Source: Candidatus Roseilinea sp. (GTDB lineage: Bacteria > Chloroflexota > Anaerolineae > J036 > Brachytrichaceae). From it: a stretch of 64,000 nucleotides of DNA. Both the position numbers and the translations under genes were made by a program. Under the pieces are notes generated by a model. The model was given only the letters and a program-made list of their open reading frames with translations, did no database searches and had not been told where the DNA came from. This document shows, in pieces, positions 7,713 to 16,702 of this stretch. Where the stretch lies: the NCBI GenBank assembly GCA_025998955.1, contig AP024676.1:2852001-2916000 (forward strand), given 5' to 3'. The number at the start of each line of letters is the position of its first letter. Positions within the stretch are counted from its first letter, which is position 1.

Positions 7713-8674
7713 GCGGCACCGATCGTCAGGCCGACCTGGTTCAGCCATTTGCGATAGGCAATGGCCGTGCGGTCGCTCTTCAGGTGCAGCTCGGCCTGCA
7801 AGTCCAGCGGCAACAGCTCCGGCCGCTGCGACTGCACGATCGGCGCATCCTGACCGAAGATGCGATCCTGGAAAGCCACGAACGCCTCGACCGGCGTCTC
7901 GTGCCCGTAGTTCATCGCCATCCACATCCAAGCGGTGCTGTCCACCAGATCGTGCGGCGTGACCATGAGCTGGATGGCCAGGCGCTGCGCAGATTGCTTG
8001 AGCAGATATGCGGTCAGCGGGCGCAGCGCGCGATACACGTAGGTCACGTAGTCGCCGACGCCGGTGCCGTAGGGGTCCGGTTGATACACGCGCACGCCGC
8101 GCGCGATCACGCCCTCGGCGGTGATCTCGGCCTCGTAGTCCAGGATCTCCGGATGGGCCCGGTCGCCCAGGATGCCTTCGTGGACGAACGGGAAGTGGCC
8201 GACGTCGAGGAAGTTCTCGATTACCCGCGGGCCGCTGGCCTTGACGCGATACGGCCCGCACAACACCTTGCGATACGCGGGATCGTCCCACTCGGCGAAG
8301 CACGGCACGTCGTGTTGCGGCTCGCCGAGCGAGGCCCACACCAAGCCATACTTCACCTGAGCACGATACGTCTTGGCGCGGGCTTTGTCGGGCGGCTTCT
8401 GGCCGGGATGCGCCGGGATGTGTACGCAGCGGCCGTCGGGACCGTAGCGCCAGCCGTGGTAGGGACAGGCCAGCGTCTCGCCGTCGGTCTTGCCCAGCGA
8501 GAGGCGCGTGCCGCGGTGGATGCACAAGTCCTGCCAGACCATCACGGCGTCGCCGCAGCGCCACACCACCAAATCTTCGCCCAGCAAGCGCGCGCCGAGC
8601 ACCGGCTGCGCTTCGAGCTGCTGCAACGACGCAACCGGATGCCAATCGTTGAGGAGCACAGGGTCTTGAATCAT
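7709..8674 (-). CDS. Rieske non-haem iron oxygenase
   Basis: 321 aa from the ATG at 8674. The Rieske [2Fe-2S] motif is complete: C-I-H-R-G, then CPYHGW 16 residues later. The mononuclear iron site reads N-F-L-D-V-G-H-F-P-F-V-H, the N-x-x-D-x-x-H-x4-H pattern of aromatic-ring and PaO/vanillate-type oxygenases. The family hydroxylates or demethylates aromatic or cyclic substrates with electrons from a reductase, which is not encoded nearby. Its 3' end overlaps the hydrolase gene by four bases. A TACAAT box (8697-8692) lies 17 bases upstream of the start. The substrate is unknown. Confidence 0.9.
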   Translation of the reverse strand: MIQDPVLLNDWHPVASLQQLEAQPVLGARLLGEDLVVWRCGDAVMVWQDLCIHRGTRLSLGKTDGETLACPYHGWRYGPDGRCVHIPAHPGQKPPDKARAKTYRAQVKYGLVWASLGEPQHDVPCFAEWDDPAYRKVLCGPYRVKASGPRVIENFLDVGHFPFVHEGILGDRAHPEILDYEAEITAEGVIARGVRVYQPDPYGTGVGDYVTYVYRALRPLTAYLLKQSAQRLAIQLMVTPHDLVDSTAWMWMAMNYGHETPVEAFVAFQDRIFGQDAPIVQSQRPELLPLDLQAELHLKSDRTAIAYRKWLNQVGLTIGAA

Positions 8675-8691
8675 GGCTTTTCGCTCACCGG

Positions 8692-8722
8692 ATTGTAATG
8701 GCGGATGATGCAGGGGTATCAT
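8692..8722. promoter_or_regulatory. Divergent promoter between the Rieske oxygenase and histidine kinase genes
   Basis: On the plus strand TTGTAA (8693-8698), 18 bases, TATCAT (8717-8722), with the kinase ATG only six bases later (8729). On the minus strand TACAAT (8697-8692) faces the oxygenase gene. The two -10/-35 elements overlap. Confidence 0.5.
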
Positions 8723-8728
8723 AGACGC

Positions 8729-9916
8729 ATGATGGCGTCACCAACAGCCGAGCTGGAGCGTTATAACCGCGAGTTGTCCATCCTCAACACCATCGCCGGC
8801 GCATTGAACCGGCAGGCGGATCTGCGCCGGGCGCTGCAGGCGACGCTCGCGCAAGTGGCCGACTTGTTCGGCCTCGAGACCGGCTGGGTGTGGCTGATGC
8901 GCGACGATCCCAGCGCCTATCTCGCCGCCGCACAGAACCTGCCGCGCCCGTTCGTGGACGAGCCGGCGCGCATGGAAGGAAGCTGCTACTGCCTCGACGC
9001 CTTCTTGGCCGGCGAGATAGATCACGATGCGCGCGTCATCACCTGCACGCGGCTGAAGCACATCGTCGCCCTCGCCGACGGCCTGCGCTACCACGCCAGC
9101 ATCCCGCTGTTCGCACAAGGGGAGGGAGCGCAGCGGCGCCGGCTGGGCGTGCTCAACGTCGCCAGCGCAGAGCAGCGAGAACTCACCGCCGACGATCTGC
9201 GGTTGCTGCACACCATCGGCGACATGGTCGGCATCGCCGTCGAGCGCGCGCAACTGTTCGAGCGCAGCGCAGAGCTGGGTGCGCTGGAAGAGCGCAACCG
9301 CCTGGCGCGCGAGATTCACGATACCTTGGCGCAGGGCCTCGCCGCGATCACGATGCAACTGGAGACAGCAGACGCGCTGATGGCAGGCGACAAGCCGGCA
9401 CAAGCGCGAGCAGCGATTCGGCGCGCGCTCCGGCTGGCCCGCGCCAACCTCGAAGAGGCGCGGCGTTCGGTGCTCGACCTGCGCGCAGCGCCTTTAGAGG
9501 AGCACACACTGCGCGAGGCGCTGACGGCCCTATTGCAGGAGCACGTGGCGCACTGGCAGATCGAGGCACAATTCGACGGCGCAGAGGCGCAGCGGCCGCT
9601 GCCGGCGCGTGTCGAAGTCGCGCTGTATCGCATCGCCCAGGAAGCGCTGTCCAACGCAGCCCGTCACGCCCAAGCGCGCCGTGTGACGCTTCGCCTGACG
9701 ATTACGCCGGATCACGCCGCCATGATCATCGAGGACGACGGCGTGGGCTTCGACCCGTCGCAACTGCCGCCGGATCGCTGCGGCCTGATCGGCATGAGCG
9801 AACGCGCCCGGCTGGTCGGCGGCTCGTTCGACGTGAGAAGCAGCCCCGGCGCAGGCACGCGCATAGAGGTAAAGTTGCCGCTCGATGTCGCCGATTCGCG
9901 TGCTCATCGCCGATGA
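8729..9916 (+). CDS. GAF-domain sensor histidine kinase, NarL/LiaS class
   Basis: Cytosolic sensor kinase with no membrane segment. An N-terminal helix (residues 1-30) precedes a GAF domain (about 30-180), which contains Cys residues in SCYCLDAF and ITCTRLKH that could bind a cofactor. Then come the HisKA_3 dimerisation helix with phospho-acceptor H in LAREIHDTLAQGL, and a HATPase domain with N box ALSNAARHA and G boxes EDDGVGFD and GLIGMSERA. The next gene is its response regulator, overlapping by 32 bases. Start choice: ATG 8729 or 8732, directly after a TATCAT box, implying a leaderless message. The signal is unknown; a redox or gas stimulus would suit the cysteines (inference). Confidence 0.92.
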   Translation: MMASPTAELERYNRELSILNTIAGALNRQADLRRALQATLAQVADLFGLETGWVWLMRDDPSAYLAAAQNLPRPFVDEPARMEGSCYCLDAFLAGEIDHDARVITCTRLKHIVALADGLRYHASIPLFAQGEGAQRRRLGVLNVASAEQRELTADDLRLLHTIGDMVGIAVERAQLFERSAELGALEERNRLAREIHDTLAQGLAAITMQLETADALMAGDKPAQARAAIRRALRLARANLEEARRSVLDLRAAPLEEHTLREALTALLQEHVAHWQIEAQFDGAEAQRPLPARVEVALYRIAQEALSNAARHAQARRVTLRLTITPDHAAMIIEDDGVGFDPSQLPPDRCGLIGMSERARLVGGSFDVRSSPGAGTRIEVKLPLDVADSRAHRR

Positions 9917-10526
9917 CCATCCGGTCGTGCGCGACGGCTTGATCGCCATGCTCGGCACGCAACTCGATTTCGTGGTCGTGGCCGAGGTGTCGGACGGACG
10001 CGAGATGGTGGTACGTGCCGTGCAACACGCGCCGGACGTGGTGCTGCTCGACCTGGAGATGTCGGGGCTAGATGGGGTCGAAGCACTGCGGCAGTTGCGC
10101 GCGCAACAGCCCAATGCGCGCGTGCTGGTCTTCACCGCGTTCGACACCGACGAGCGCATCATCGGCGCGATTCAGGCCGGTGCGCAGGGCTATCTGCTCA
10201 AGGGCGCGCCGCGCGAGGAGCTGTTCGGTGCCATCCGCGCCGTGGCGCGCGGCGAGTCGCAGTTGCAGCCGGTCGTCCAGTCGCGGCTGATGCGCCGCCT
10301 GCGCGAGGAACGCGACCGCGCGCCGGTCGAACCGCTGACGCCGCGCGAGGCGCAGGTGCTGCGCCTGATGGCGGAGGGCAAGACCAACAAAGAGATCGCT
10401 GCGCAGCTTGCGATCACCGAGCGAACCGTCAAGTTCCACGTCGGCGCGATCCTGGGCAAGCTCGGCGCGGGCAACCGCACCGAGGCGGTGCGCCTGGCAG
10501 CGCAGCTTGGGTGGGTGAAGTTGTAG
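9885..10526 (+). CDS. Response regulator, NarL/FixJ family
   Basis: 213 aa. Receiver domain with the acidic pair in IADDHPVVRDG, phospho-acceptor Asp in VVLLDLEMSG, and the conserved Thr/Lys in VFTAF and YLLKGA. The LuxR-type helix-turn-helix sits in the last 65 residues (LTPREAQVLRLMAEGKTNKE, then TVKFHV). It partners the overlapping sensor kinase and probably controls neighbouring or unlinked promoters. Confidence 0.95.
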   Translation: MSPIRVLIADDHPVVRDGLIAMLGTQLDFVVVAEVSDGREMVVRAVQHAPDVVLLDLEMSGLDGVEALRQLRAQQPNARVLVFTAFDTDERIIGAIQAGAQGYLLKGAPREELFGAIRAVARGESQLQPVVQSRLMRRLREERDRAPVEPLTPREAQVLRLMAEGKTNKEIAAQLAITERTVKFHVGAILGKLGAGNRTEAVRLAAQLGWVKL

Positions 10527-10538
10527 GAGAATCGCGCC

Positions 10539-12173
10539 ATGTTGCCGCACGCCGAAAGCTACGACGAGCTGGTTGCAACATTTCGCTGGCACGTCCCAGA
10601 ACGCTACAACATCGGCGTTGACGCCTGCGACAAGTGGGCCGCGGTTGACGGCGAACGAACGGCGCTCATCTATAAGGCGAGCGACGGCGCCGTCGCGCAG
10701 TTCACGTTCGAGCAGATCCGCCGGCTATCGAACCGATGCGCTCACATGCTGGCGCGCTGCGGCGTGCGCCAGGGCGACCGCGTCGGCGTCTTGCTCGGCC
10801 AGTCGCCGGAGACAGCGTTCGTCCACATTGCCATCTACAAACTCGGCGCGATTGCCGTGCCGTTGTTTTCGCTGTTTGGGCCGGACGCGCTCGCATTTCG
10901 GTTGCGCGATTGCGCGGCGGTCGCCGTGATCACCGACGGCGCAGGTGCAACCAAGTTGGATGCCATCCGCGCAGACTTGCCCGACCTGCGTTTCGTTTTT
11001 GCGATTGACGGGCCACGCCGCGGCTGCCGCGACTTCTACGCCGAGCTACGCGACGCGCGCGACGACTTCGCGCCGGTCAACACGCACGCCGACGACCCTG
11101 CGCTCATCATCTACACTTCGGGCACGACCGGCCAGCCCAAAGGCGCGCTGCATGCCCATCGCGCGCTGCTCGGCCATTTGCCCGGCGTGGAGATGTCGCA
11201 CGACTTGTTTCCTCAACCCGGCGACCGCATCTGGACGCCTGCGGATTGGGCCTGGATCGGCGGCCTGCTGGACGTGCTGATGCCGGCTTGGCATCACGGC
11301 GTCTCCGTCGTCGCCCATCGCTTCGAGAAATTCAGCCCTGAAGGCGCGTTTCAATTGATGGCCGACCTCGGCGTGCGCAATGCCTTTCTGCCGCCGACGG
11401 CGCTCAAGATGATGCGTGCCGTTGAACGACCACGCGAGCGCTGGCGCTATCAGCTCCGTTCGGTCGCTAGCGGCGGCGAGACGCTAGGCGCGGAGCTGCT
11501 GGACTGGGGCCGAGAGACGTTCGGCCTGACGATCAACGAGTTCTACGGCCAGACCGAATGCAACATGATCGTGTCGTCATGCGCGCGGCTGATGCCGAAC
11601 AAGCCCGGCGTGATGGGCCGGCCGGTGCCCGGCCATACGCTGGCCATCCTGGATGACTCGGGCCAGCCCGCGCCGGACGGCGCGCTCGGACAGATCGCGG
11701 TCAGGCGTCCCGACCCGGTCATGTTCCTCGAATACTGGCGCAACCCGGTCGCCACCGCGAACAAGTTCAGCGGCGATTGGTTGTTGACGGGCGACATGGG
11801 CGTGCGCGATCACGAAGGCTACATCCGATTCGTCGGCCGCAACGACGACTTGATCAACAGCGGTGGCTATCGCATCGGCCCAGGCGAGATCGAAGATTGC
11901 CTGCTGAGCCATCCGGCGGTGAAGCTGGCCGCAGCGGTCGGCGTGCCGGACGAGCTGCGCGGCGAAATCGTGAAGGCGTTCATCGTCCTCCATGCCGGCC
12001 ACGCACCGAGCGAGGCGCTGATCCGCGACATCCAGCAACACGTCAAGACGCGGTTGGCGGCGCACGAATATCCGCGCCAGATCGAATTCGTGGATTCGCT
12101 GCCGACGACGGTCACCGGCAAAGTGATGCGCCGCGAACTGCGCGCCCGCCGGACGCGCGGCGAGCAGAAGTAG
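10539..12173 (+). CDS. Acyl-CoA synthetase (AMP-forming), acetyl/medium-chain type
   Basis: 544 aa adenylate-forming ligase that activates a short- or medium-chain acid to its CoA ester with ATP. The P-loop-like motif YTSGTTGQPKGALH is near residue 190, the adenine motif NEFYGQTECN near 333, WLLTGDMG and the hinge region RNDDLINSGGYRIGP near 440, and the C-terminal catalytic lysine in TVTGKVMRREL. It begins 12 bases after the response regulator, so it is probably co-transcribed with the two-component pair. It is most like the acetyl-CoA synthetase-related MACS group; the exact acid is not predictable. Confidence 0.93.
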   Translation: MLPHAESYDELVATFRWHVPERYNIGVDACDKWAAVDGERTALIYKASDGAVAQFTFEQIRRLSNRCAHMLARCGVRQGDRVGVLLGQSPETAFVHIAIYKLGAIAVPLFSLFGPDALAFRLRDCAAVAVITDGAGATKLDAIRADLPDLRFVFAIDGPRRGCRDFYAELRDARDDFAPVNTHADDPALIIYTSGTTGQPKGALHAHRALLGHLPGVEMSHDLFPQPGDRIWTPADWAWIGGLLDVLMPAWHHGVSVVAHRFEKFSPEGAFQLMADLGVRNAFLPPTALKMMRAVERPRERWRYQLRSVASGGETLGAELLDWGRETFGLTINEFYGQTECNMIVSSCARLMPNKPGVMGRPVPGHTLAILDDSGQPAPDGALGQIAVRRPDPVMFLEYWRNPVATANKFSGDWLLTGDMGVRDHEGYIRFVGRNDDLINSGGYRIGPGEIEDCLLSHPAVKLAAAVGVPDELRGEIVKAFIVLHAGHAPSEALIRDIQQHVKTRLAAHEYPRQIEFVDSLPTTVTGKVMRRELRARRTRGEQK

Positions 12174-12188
12174 CGATTACGCGCGGAG

Positions 12189-12605
12189 TCACCCGTGTGC
12201 CGGCGCGACCGGCGTCAAGCGGACGCTCACCCAGCCGGCGTGCTTGCGACGGCTCAGCCGGTTGCGGATCGCCACCTGCCACTCGATCAACCGCCAAATC
12301 AAGCCATACTTGGCGACGATCTTCTGGCGCGCTGCCTCGCTCGCTGCCGGATCGAGGATCGTCGCGCGCGCCTCCACCCAATCGCCCAGCGGGTCGCCGC
12401 GGCCGGTGCTCGGCGCGATGCGCACGTGGTTGTTGTTGCGGATGCGCTTGACTTTGCCGGAGTCGGCCTCGGTGCGGATCAGGAGCGAATCGCCATCGCG
12501 CACGAAGCCCACCGGCGTGCGCACCGCGACGCCGTTTTTGCGAAAGGTCTCCAGGGCCAGGAAGCGCCGGCCCTCGAACGGTTGCAAGAGATCTACCGAG
12601 GTCAT
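12189..12605 (-). CDS. PPOX-class F420/flavin-dependent oxidoreductase-like protein
   Basis: 138 aa, split-barrel fold of the pyridoxamine-phosphate-oxidase superfamily. Typical blocks: a FLALETFRKNGVAVRTPVGF start, then LLIRTEADSGKVKRIRNN and HVRIAPSTGRG. This pattern is most like the F420-dependent TIGR03668/PPOX group, but flavin or F420 binding is inferred. The start at 12605 is chosen because the family begins there; the frame is open further upstream without similarity. It converges on the acyl-CoA synthetase gene. Confidence 0.8.
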   Translation of the reverse strand: MTSVDLLQPFEGRRFLALETFRKNGVAVRTPVGFVRDGDSLLIRTEADSGKVKRIRNNNHVRIAPSTGRGDPLGDWVEARATILDPAASEAARQKIVAKYGLIWRLIEWQVAIRNRLSRRKHAGWVSVRLTPVAPAHG

Positions 12606-12660
12606 CGCTTGTTCAACGGGCAGCGCCCGACGCGCTCTGCGCATGTCGGACGCTCGATCA

Positions 12661-13362
12661 CTACCTGACGAACGACGCTGACAGCGCGATGAACAGTTGC
12701 GCGCAATAGTAGGTCGAGAGCACCCAGATGCTGTTTTTCTCACCTTCGCCGTCGAAGACGAACTTGTTGATGGCGAGCATGAAGTCGGACATGTAGAACA
12801 GCAGCGCGCCGCCCATCGCCAGCGCCGGCTGTGCCAGCAGGTTCCCTCCGATCTGCACGCCGGAGAAAGCCTGGTGCACCATCAGCGAGATCACCGTCAT
12901 GTAGAGCAGCACTGGCTGCCGCAGGTTGCCCAGCGACGAATGTAGGTAGAAATACACCACCATGCCGATGATCGCCAGCACGGCAGCGGCCAGGGCAGCG
13001 CGATTGAGGTCGAACGGCGTGCCACGCACGACCTGTGCATAGGCGAAGGCCAGGATGTAGGCGACGTGCGCGAATAGAAACGCCGCCAGCCCGGAGACGA
13101 ACAAGCCGGGGCGCTCGTCCGAGTCTATCAGCAGCCAGTCGCCGGCCAGCGAGAGCACCAGGCCGGTGAGGATCAGCGCCGAGTACAGCGGCACGTGCAT
13201 CGGCTGGGTGAACGACAGGGCCGCGATGAGGATCACCAGCGCCGTGGACAGCGGCTTCCAGAGCTTGATCTGCCGCTTGTCGCGCGGCGTCTGTGTCTCC
13301 GCGCGGAGCAACAGAAAGACGGCGATGACGAGCAAGGGGACAGGCAGCAGCGGCACGACCAT
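12661..13362 (-). CDS. YhhN-family membrane protein (lysoplasmalogenase-like)
   Basis: 233 aa with seven to eight hydrophobic segments and the family's conserved AGDWLLI near residue 75 and SDFMLAINKF near 200. Human and bacterial relatives hydrolyse lysoplasmalogens; the activity here is inferred from family only. Start chosen at ATG 13362 because a TAGACT box (13376-13371) ends eight bases upstream, matching the leaderless arrangement seen elsewhere. A GTG at 13380 is the alternative. Confidence 0.85.
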   Translation of the reverse strand: MVVPLLPVPLLVIAVFLLLRAETQTPRDKRQIKLWKPLSTALVILIAALSFTQPMHVPLYSALILTGLVLSLAGDWLLIDSDERPGLFVSGLAAFLFAHVAYILAFAYAQVVRGTPFDLNRAALAAAVLAIIGMVVYFYLHSSLGNLRQPVLLYMTVISLMVHQAFSGVQIGGNLLAQPALAMGGALLFYMSDFMLAINKFVFDGEGEKNSIWVLSTYYCAQLFIALSASFVR

Positions 13363-13439
13363 GCGCGATGAGTCTATCACGCGCCGATGCAGCTCGGGTG
13401 CATTTCAAAATGGGAGCGCGGACTGATCCGCAGCGGTAT

Positions 13440-13560
13440 TCCCTTCAGTCGCGACGAGATAAATCCCGGCGCTGGGCATACGGGCAAGCCGCGCGCATCC
13501 CGCCCCTTTCAGCCCTGGCGTGTACGCCGGAGCGGGTCTGCTACGTTTGCCCCCGTTGGC
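13440..13560. repeat. Dispersed intergenic hairpin element
   Basis: Related to the element at 5449-5540: it shares AATCCCGGCGCTGGGCAT, then CGGGCAAGCCGCGCGCATCC, and a hairpin around 13513-13533 (CTGGCG/CGCCGG). It fills the gap between two genes and contains no supported reading frame. Confidence 0.75.
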
Positions 13561-13575
13561 GAATGCACCCTGCAG

Positions 13576-14169
13576 CTAGGCTTCCGTCCGCAGCAGCTTG
13601 CCCTCGCTCGGTGTGAAGCGCTCGGTCGTCAGGATCACGGCGCTCTGCTCGGCGCCGCCGCGGGTATCGTCCACGGCTTTCTTGTCCTTCGCCTTCACGT
13701 CCAGCGCCTTGCGCCATGCGCGCAGCGTCTCTACCTCAGCAGCGCTGATCTCGTAGCGCGCGCTGTGGGCCAGGATGTGGTCCACCAGCAGCCGGAGCGC
13801 GCGCCAGCGCAGCTCGACGGCGTCGCTGAACCCCTGCCAGCGGCCGAACTTCGCCGCTTCGCGCACGAAGGCCTGCGCCGCCTGCGTCTGCAATGCCGAC
13901 GACTTGTAGAACAACGCGACGCTGTTGCCGGCGCGACGCGCCGCCGTCCACTCGAGCCCGACCGGCGCCTGGATGTCGCTGCCGAGGATGAGCAGGTGTA
14001 CGTTCGCCCGAGCAACCGCGTCGAGATCAGGCTCGTGGTCGGCACCGGGCGTTTGGGTGATCGTCCAGCCCAGCGAAGTGGGAATCTCGGCAACGGCGCG
14101 CGCCAGCACGTCGCGCTCGAAGCGCAACTCCGGCGCGGCAGAGACATACAACCTGAGCTTGTCAATCAT
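13576..14169 (-). CDS. Hypothetical protein with DUF4062-like N-terminus
   Basis: 197 aa from ATG 14169. The first ~100 residues (KLRLYVSAAPELRFERDVL, then HLLILGSDI) resemble DUF4062, a TIR-like alpha/beta domain often found in signalling or defence proteins: a VSA/S start, an ERD motif, then a helix and strand pattern. The C-terminal half is helical and ends in a Lys/Asp-rich tail. No partner gene is evident. It is divergent from the CPBP protease gene. The similarity is weak, so the function is open. Confidence 0.6.
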   Translation of the reverse strand: MIDKLRLYVSAAPELRFERDVLARAVAEIPTSLGWTITQTPGADHEPDLDAVARANVHLLILGSDIQAPVGLEWTAARRAGNSVALFYKSSALQTQAAQAFVREAAKFGRWQGFSDAVELRWRALRLLVDHILAHSARYEISAAEVETLRAWRKALDVKAKDKKAVDDTRGGAEQSAVILTTERFTPSEGKLLRTEA

Positions 14170-14204
14170 GGCATCTAGATTAGCACAAGCCGCCGCCTGG
14201 CCAA

Positions 14205-14232
14205 CTGACCCGATTCTCCGCTTCCCTATAAT
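14205..14232 (+). promoter_or_regulatory. Promoter of the CPBP protease gene
   Basis: CTGACC (14205-14210), a 16-base spacer and a perfect TATAAT (14227-14232). The transcription start would fall at about 14239-14240, exactly on an in-frame ATG, so the mRNA is predicted to be leaderless. Confidence 0.65.
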
Positions 14233-14239
14233 GACAGCA

Positions 14240-15277
14240 ATGAACGCCATCACCACGCTGTTCGCGATGCTGCCCTTCTTGCTGGCCATCTTTTTGGCGA
14301 ACGTCGCGGAGAAGGAACGCAGCGTCCGCGTGCTCGTTTATCTGTATCTGGCGATGCTGAATGGGTTGATCGCCGTCGTCGGGTTGTTCAGCCTGGCCGG
14401 CGCCGAACTGCTCGCCAGTGAGGCGTTCCTCAACGCCTTGTTGCAGCAATACCCGAGCCTGGAGGTGTCGCAATTGCGCGGCGTTCGATTCGACTTGGCC
14501 GGGCTGATCCTCATGCTCGCTGCACTGCTGGCGATGATCGCTCTGTTGCCGCCGGTGCGCCGCCTCGCTGCGCGCGTCCTGCCGATGCAGGCAGACAGCG
14601 CCGTGCACACAACAGCGCTTTCGCTGACTGCGACCACGCTCGGTGTGAACCTGTTTCAGATGGTCGCGCTCGCCCCGCTGTTGTTCGCCGTGACCGCTAC
14701 CGAACAAGGCGTTCAGCAGATTCAGCAGATGGGCGGCGTGTCCTATCTGGATGTGCTGGTCTTCCCGTTGCTTACGCTCGTCATCGCCGCGCTGCTCGGC
14801 GTCGGGCTGTATACGCGGCGCGATCAGCCCGACACGCTCGCCCGTCTGGGCTTCGCGCCGCTGACGCTGCAGCAATTGGGCATCGCCGCCGGCTTCACCA
14901 TCGCGCTGCTCGGGATGGCGATCGTCACCGAGCGCGCCTGGCAGTCATTGGACCCAGAGAGCCTGAAGAAGGTGGGCGGTCTGTCGAAGGCGCTGATGGG
15001 CAACTTCACCGGTCTGACCGGCGCGCTCGCCATCGGGGTCGCGGCGGCCATCGGTGAGGAAACCTTCTTCCGCGGCGCGTACCAGCCGCGCATGGGCATT
15101 GTGCTCACCTCGCTGCTGTTCACCTCGTTTCACACGCAGTACGGTATTACGCCGGCCACCCTACTGGTGCTGGTGATGAGCGTCATCCTGGGCATCTTGC
15201 GGCAGCGCACCTCGCTCACGGTGTGCATCCTGGTGCACTTTCTCTACAACTTCACCACGGTGCTGATAGCGTCATAG
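14240..15277 (+). CDS. CPBP-family intramembrane glutamic protease
   Basis: 345 aa with about eight membrane segments. The Abi/CPBP motifs are intact in the C-terminal half: GEETFFRGA (EExxxR), FTSFHTQYG (FxxxH) and HFLYN. Relatives cleave prenylated or other membrane substrates (Rce1) or give immunity to peptide toxins. Start placed at 14240 because the TATAAT box overlaps the other in-frame ATG (14231). The N-terminal half is a non-catalytic membrane domain without recognised similarity. Confidence 0.88.
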   Translation: MNAITTLFAMLPFLLAIFLANVAEKERSVRVLVYLYLAMLNGLIAVVGLFSLAGAELLASEAFLNALLQQYPSLEVSQLRGVRFDLAGLILMLAALLAMIALLPPVRRLAARVLPMQADSAVHTTALSLTATTLGVNLFQMVALAPLLFAVTATEQGVQQIQQMGGVSYLDVLVFPLLTLVIAALLGVGLYTRRDQPDTLARLGFAPLTLQQLGIAAGFTIALLGMAIVTERAWQSLDPESLKKVGGLSKALMGNFTGLTGALAIGVAAAIGEETFFRGAYQPRMGIVLTSLLFTSFHTQYGITPATLLVLVMSVILGILRQRTSLTVCILVHFLYNFTTVLIAS

Positions 15278-15290
15278 GCGCAGCGCCGGC

Positions 15291-16613
15291 CTATGACAAC
15301 GGCGTGCCGATGAGCTTGTACACCCCGCCGTTGCGATCCAGCACGTAGAGCTCACCGGACTCGTCTTCGCCAAAGGAGCTGATGTTGTAGGGCGTGCTGA
15401 AGAGCACGTCGTTCTGCCACTCCCCGTTGCCGTTCGGCCGAAGCGTCCAGATCAGGCCGGAGCAGAAGTCGCCGTAGATGTAGGCGCCGACCAGCGCCGG
15501 CAGTGCCGAGCCGCGATACACGTATCCGCCGGTGACCGAGCAGCCGCCCTCGCGATGCGCGTACTGATGAATCGGGTCGGTGAGCGCCAGTGTTCCAGGA
15601 TCGCCGGCGTAGGGCGCGAAGCCTTCGCGGAACTTCCAGCCGTAGTTCTGGCCGCCCTGGTTGGCGGGTTGGAAGTTGATCTCCTCGAAGGCATTCTGGC
15701 CGACATCGGCGATGAACATGTCACCTGTGACGCGGTCGAAGCTGAAGCGCCAAGGGTTGCGCAAGCCCGACGCCCAAATCTCCGGGCGCACGCCGTCGCC
15801 GAGGCGCGGATTGTCGGCCGGCACACGGTAGGGCTCCGCCTCGGACGATTGCGATACGTCTATCCGCAGCATCTTGCCGAGCAGCGAGCGCATGTTCTGC
15901 GCAAAGTTCTGCGGGTCGCCGGCCGCGCCGCCGTCGCCCATGCCGATATACAGCATGCCATCGGGGCCGAATTTGATCAGGCCGCCGTTGTGGTTAGCGT
16001 AGGGCTGCTCGATGCGCATCACCACCCACTCGCTGGACGGATCTGCGGTGAGGCCATCGGCGTTGGCGATGAAGCCGGAGATGACCGTATCGCCGCCGGT
16101 ATCAGTGTAATTAACGAAGAAGCGACGCGACTGCGCGAAGTCCGGGCTGAAGGCGATGCTGAGCAGGCCTTGCTCGTTACCGCGATCACCGACGTGCTCG
16201 GTCAGGTCGAGAAACGGCGTGGGCAGCAACTGCCCATCGCGCCATACGCGCACGCGGCCGGGCTGTTCGGTGATGTAGAGTAGACCGCTGCCGTCGCCGG
16301 CGTGCGTCAGATATGTCGGACTCTCCAAGCCATCGGCGATCATCTGCAGCGCCGGCTGCACATCCGGGCGGATCTCGGCGCGGGGCGTGGCGCCGGCTTG
16401 CGGCTCGGCGGTCGCCGGTTCCGGCGACGGCGCGGCGAGCGGCGCTTCGGTCGGCGCGGGCATCGGCGTTGTAGTCGGTGCGGCCATGACCGCCGTCGGC
16501 GCCGGCGTGGCCACCGGCGCGCCTCCGCACGCTTGCAACAGGAGCGCCACTCCGGCTAAAACACTCATCCCGATCCAACGATGGATTCGTTCGTTCATCC
16601 CGTTTTTTCTCAT
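15291..16613 (-). CDS. PQQ-dependent sugar dehydrogenase-like lipoprotein
   Basis: 440 aa. Residues 1-28 are a lipoprotein signal (LLLQACGG lipobox), followed by a Pro/Ala/Thr linker of about 50 residues. The six-bladed GSDH propeller comes next: TYLTHAGDGSGLLYITEQPG, GLLSIAFSPDF, HNGGLIKFGPDGMLYIGMGD with the catalytic His region, ASGLRNPWRFSFD, and YGDFCSGLIW near the end. Soluble glucose/aldose dehydrogenases of this fold use PQQ; the cofactor and sugar here are inferred. GGGAGAG eight bases before the ATG fixes the start. It is probably anchored outside the cytoplasmic membrane. Confidence 0.9.
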   Translation of the reverse strand: MRKNGMNERIHRWIGMSVLAGVALLLQACGGAPVATPAPTAVMAAPTTTPMPAPTEAPLAAPSPEPATAEPQAGATPRAEIRPDVQPALQMIADGLESPTYLTHAGDGSGLLYITEQPGRVRVWRDGQLLPTPFLDLTEHVGDRGNEQGLLSIAFSPDFAQSRRFFVNYTDTGGDTVISGFIANADGLTADPSSEWVVMRIEQPYANHNGGLIKFGPDGMLYIGMGDGGAAGDPQNFAQNMRSLLGKMLRIDVSQSSEAEPYRVPADNPRLGDGVRPEIWASGLRNPWRFSFDRVTGDMFIADVGQNAFEEINFQPANQGGQNYGWKFREGFAPYAGDPGTLALTDPIHQYAHREGGCSVTGGYVYRGSALPALVGAYIYGDFCSGLIWTLRPNGNGEWQNDVLFSTPYNISSFGEDESGELYVLDRNGGVYKLIGTPLS

Positions 16614-16702
16614 CGAATGCTCTCCCGGATCAGGATGGTAGTCCGTGCGGATGAGAGGAAACCGAGATGCGGATGTGACATGCCGTGATATAAAAAGCGC
16701 GT

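Noticed and set aside
5691-8645. A 984-codon minus-strand frame joining the hydrolase with an upstream part
   Set aside because: The upstream ~310 codons are the shadow of the Rieske oxygenase gene, which has the clear motifs; the hydrolase starts at its signal peptide at 7712.
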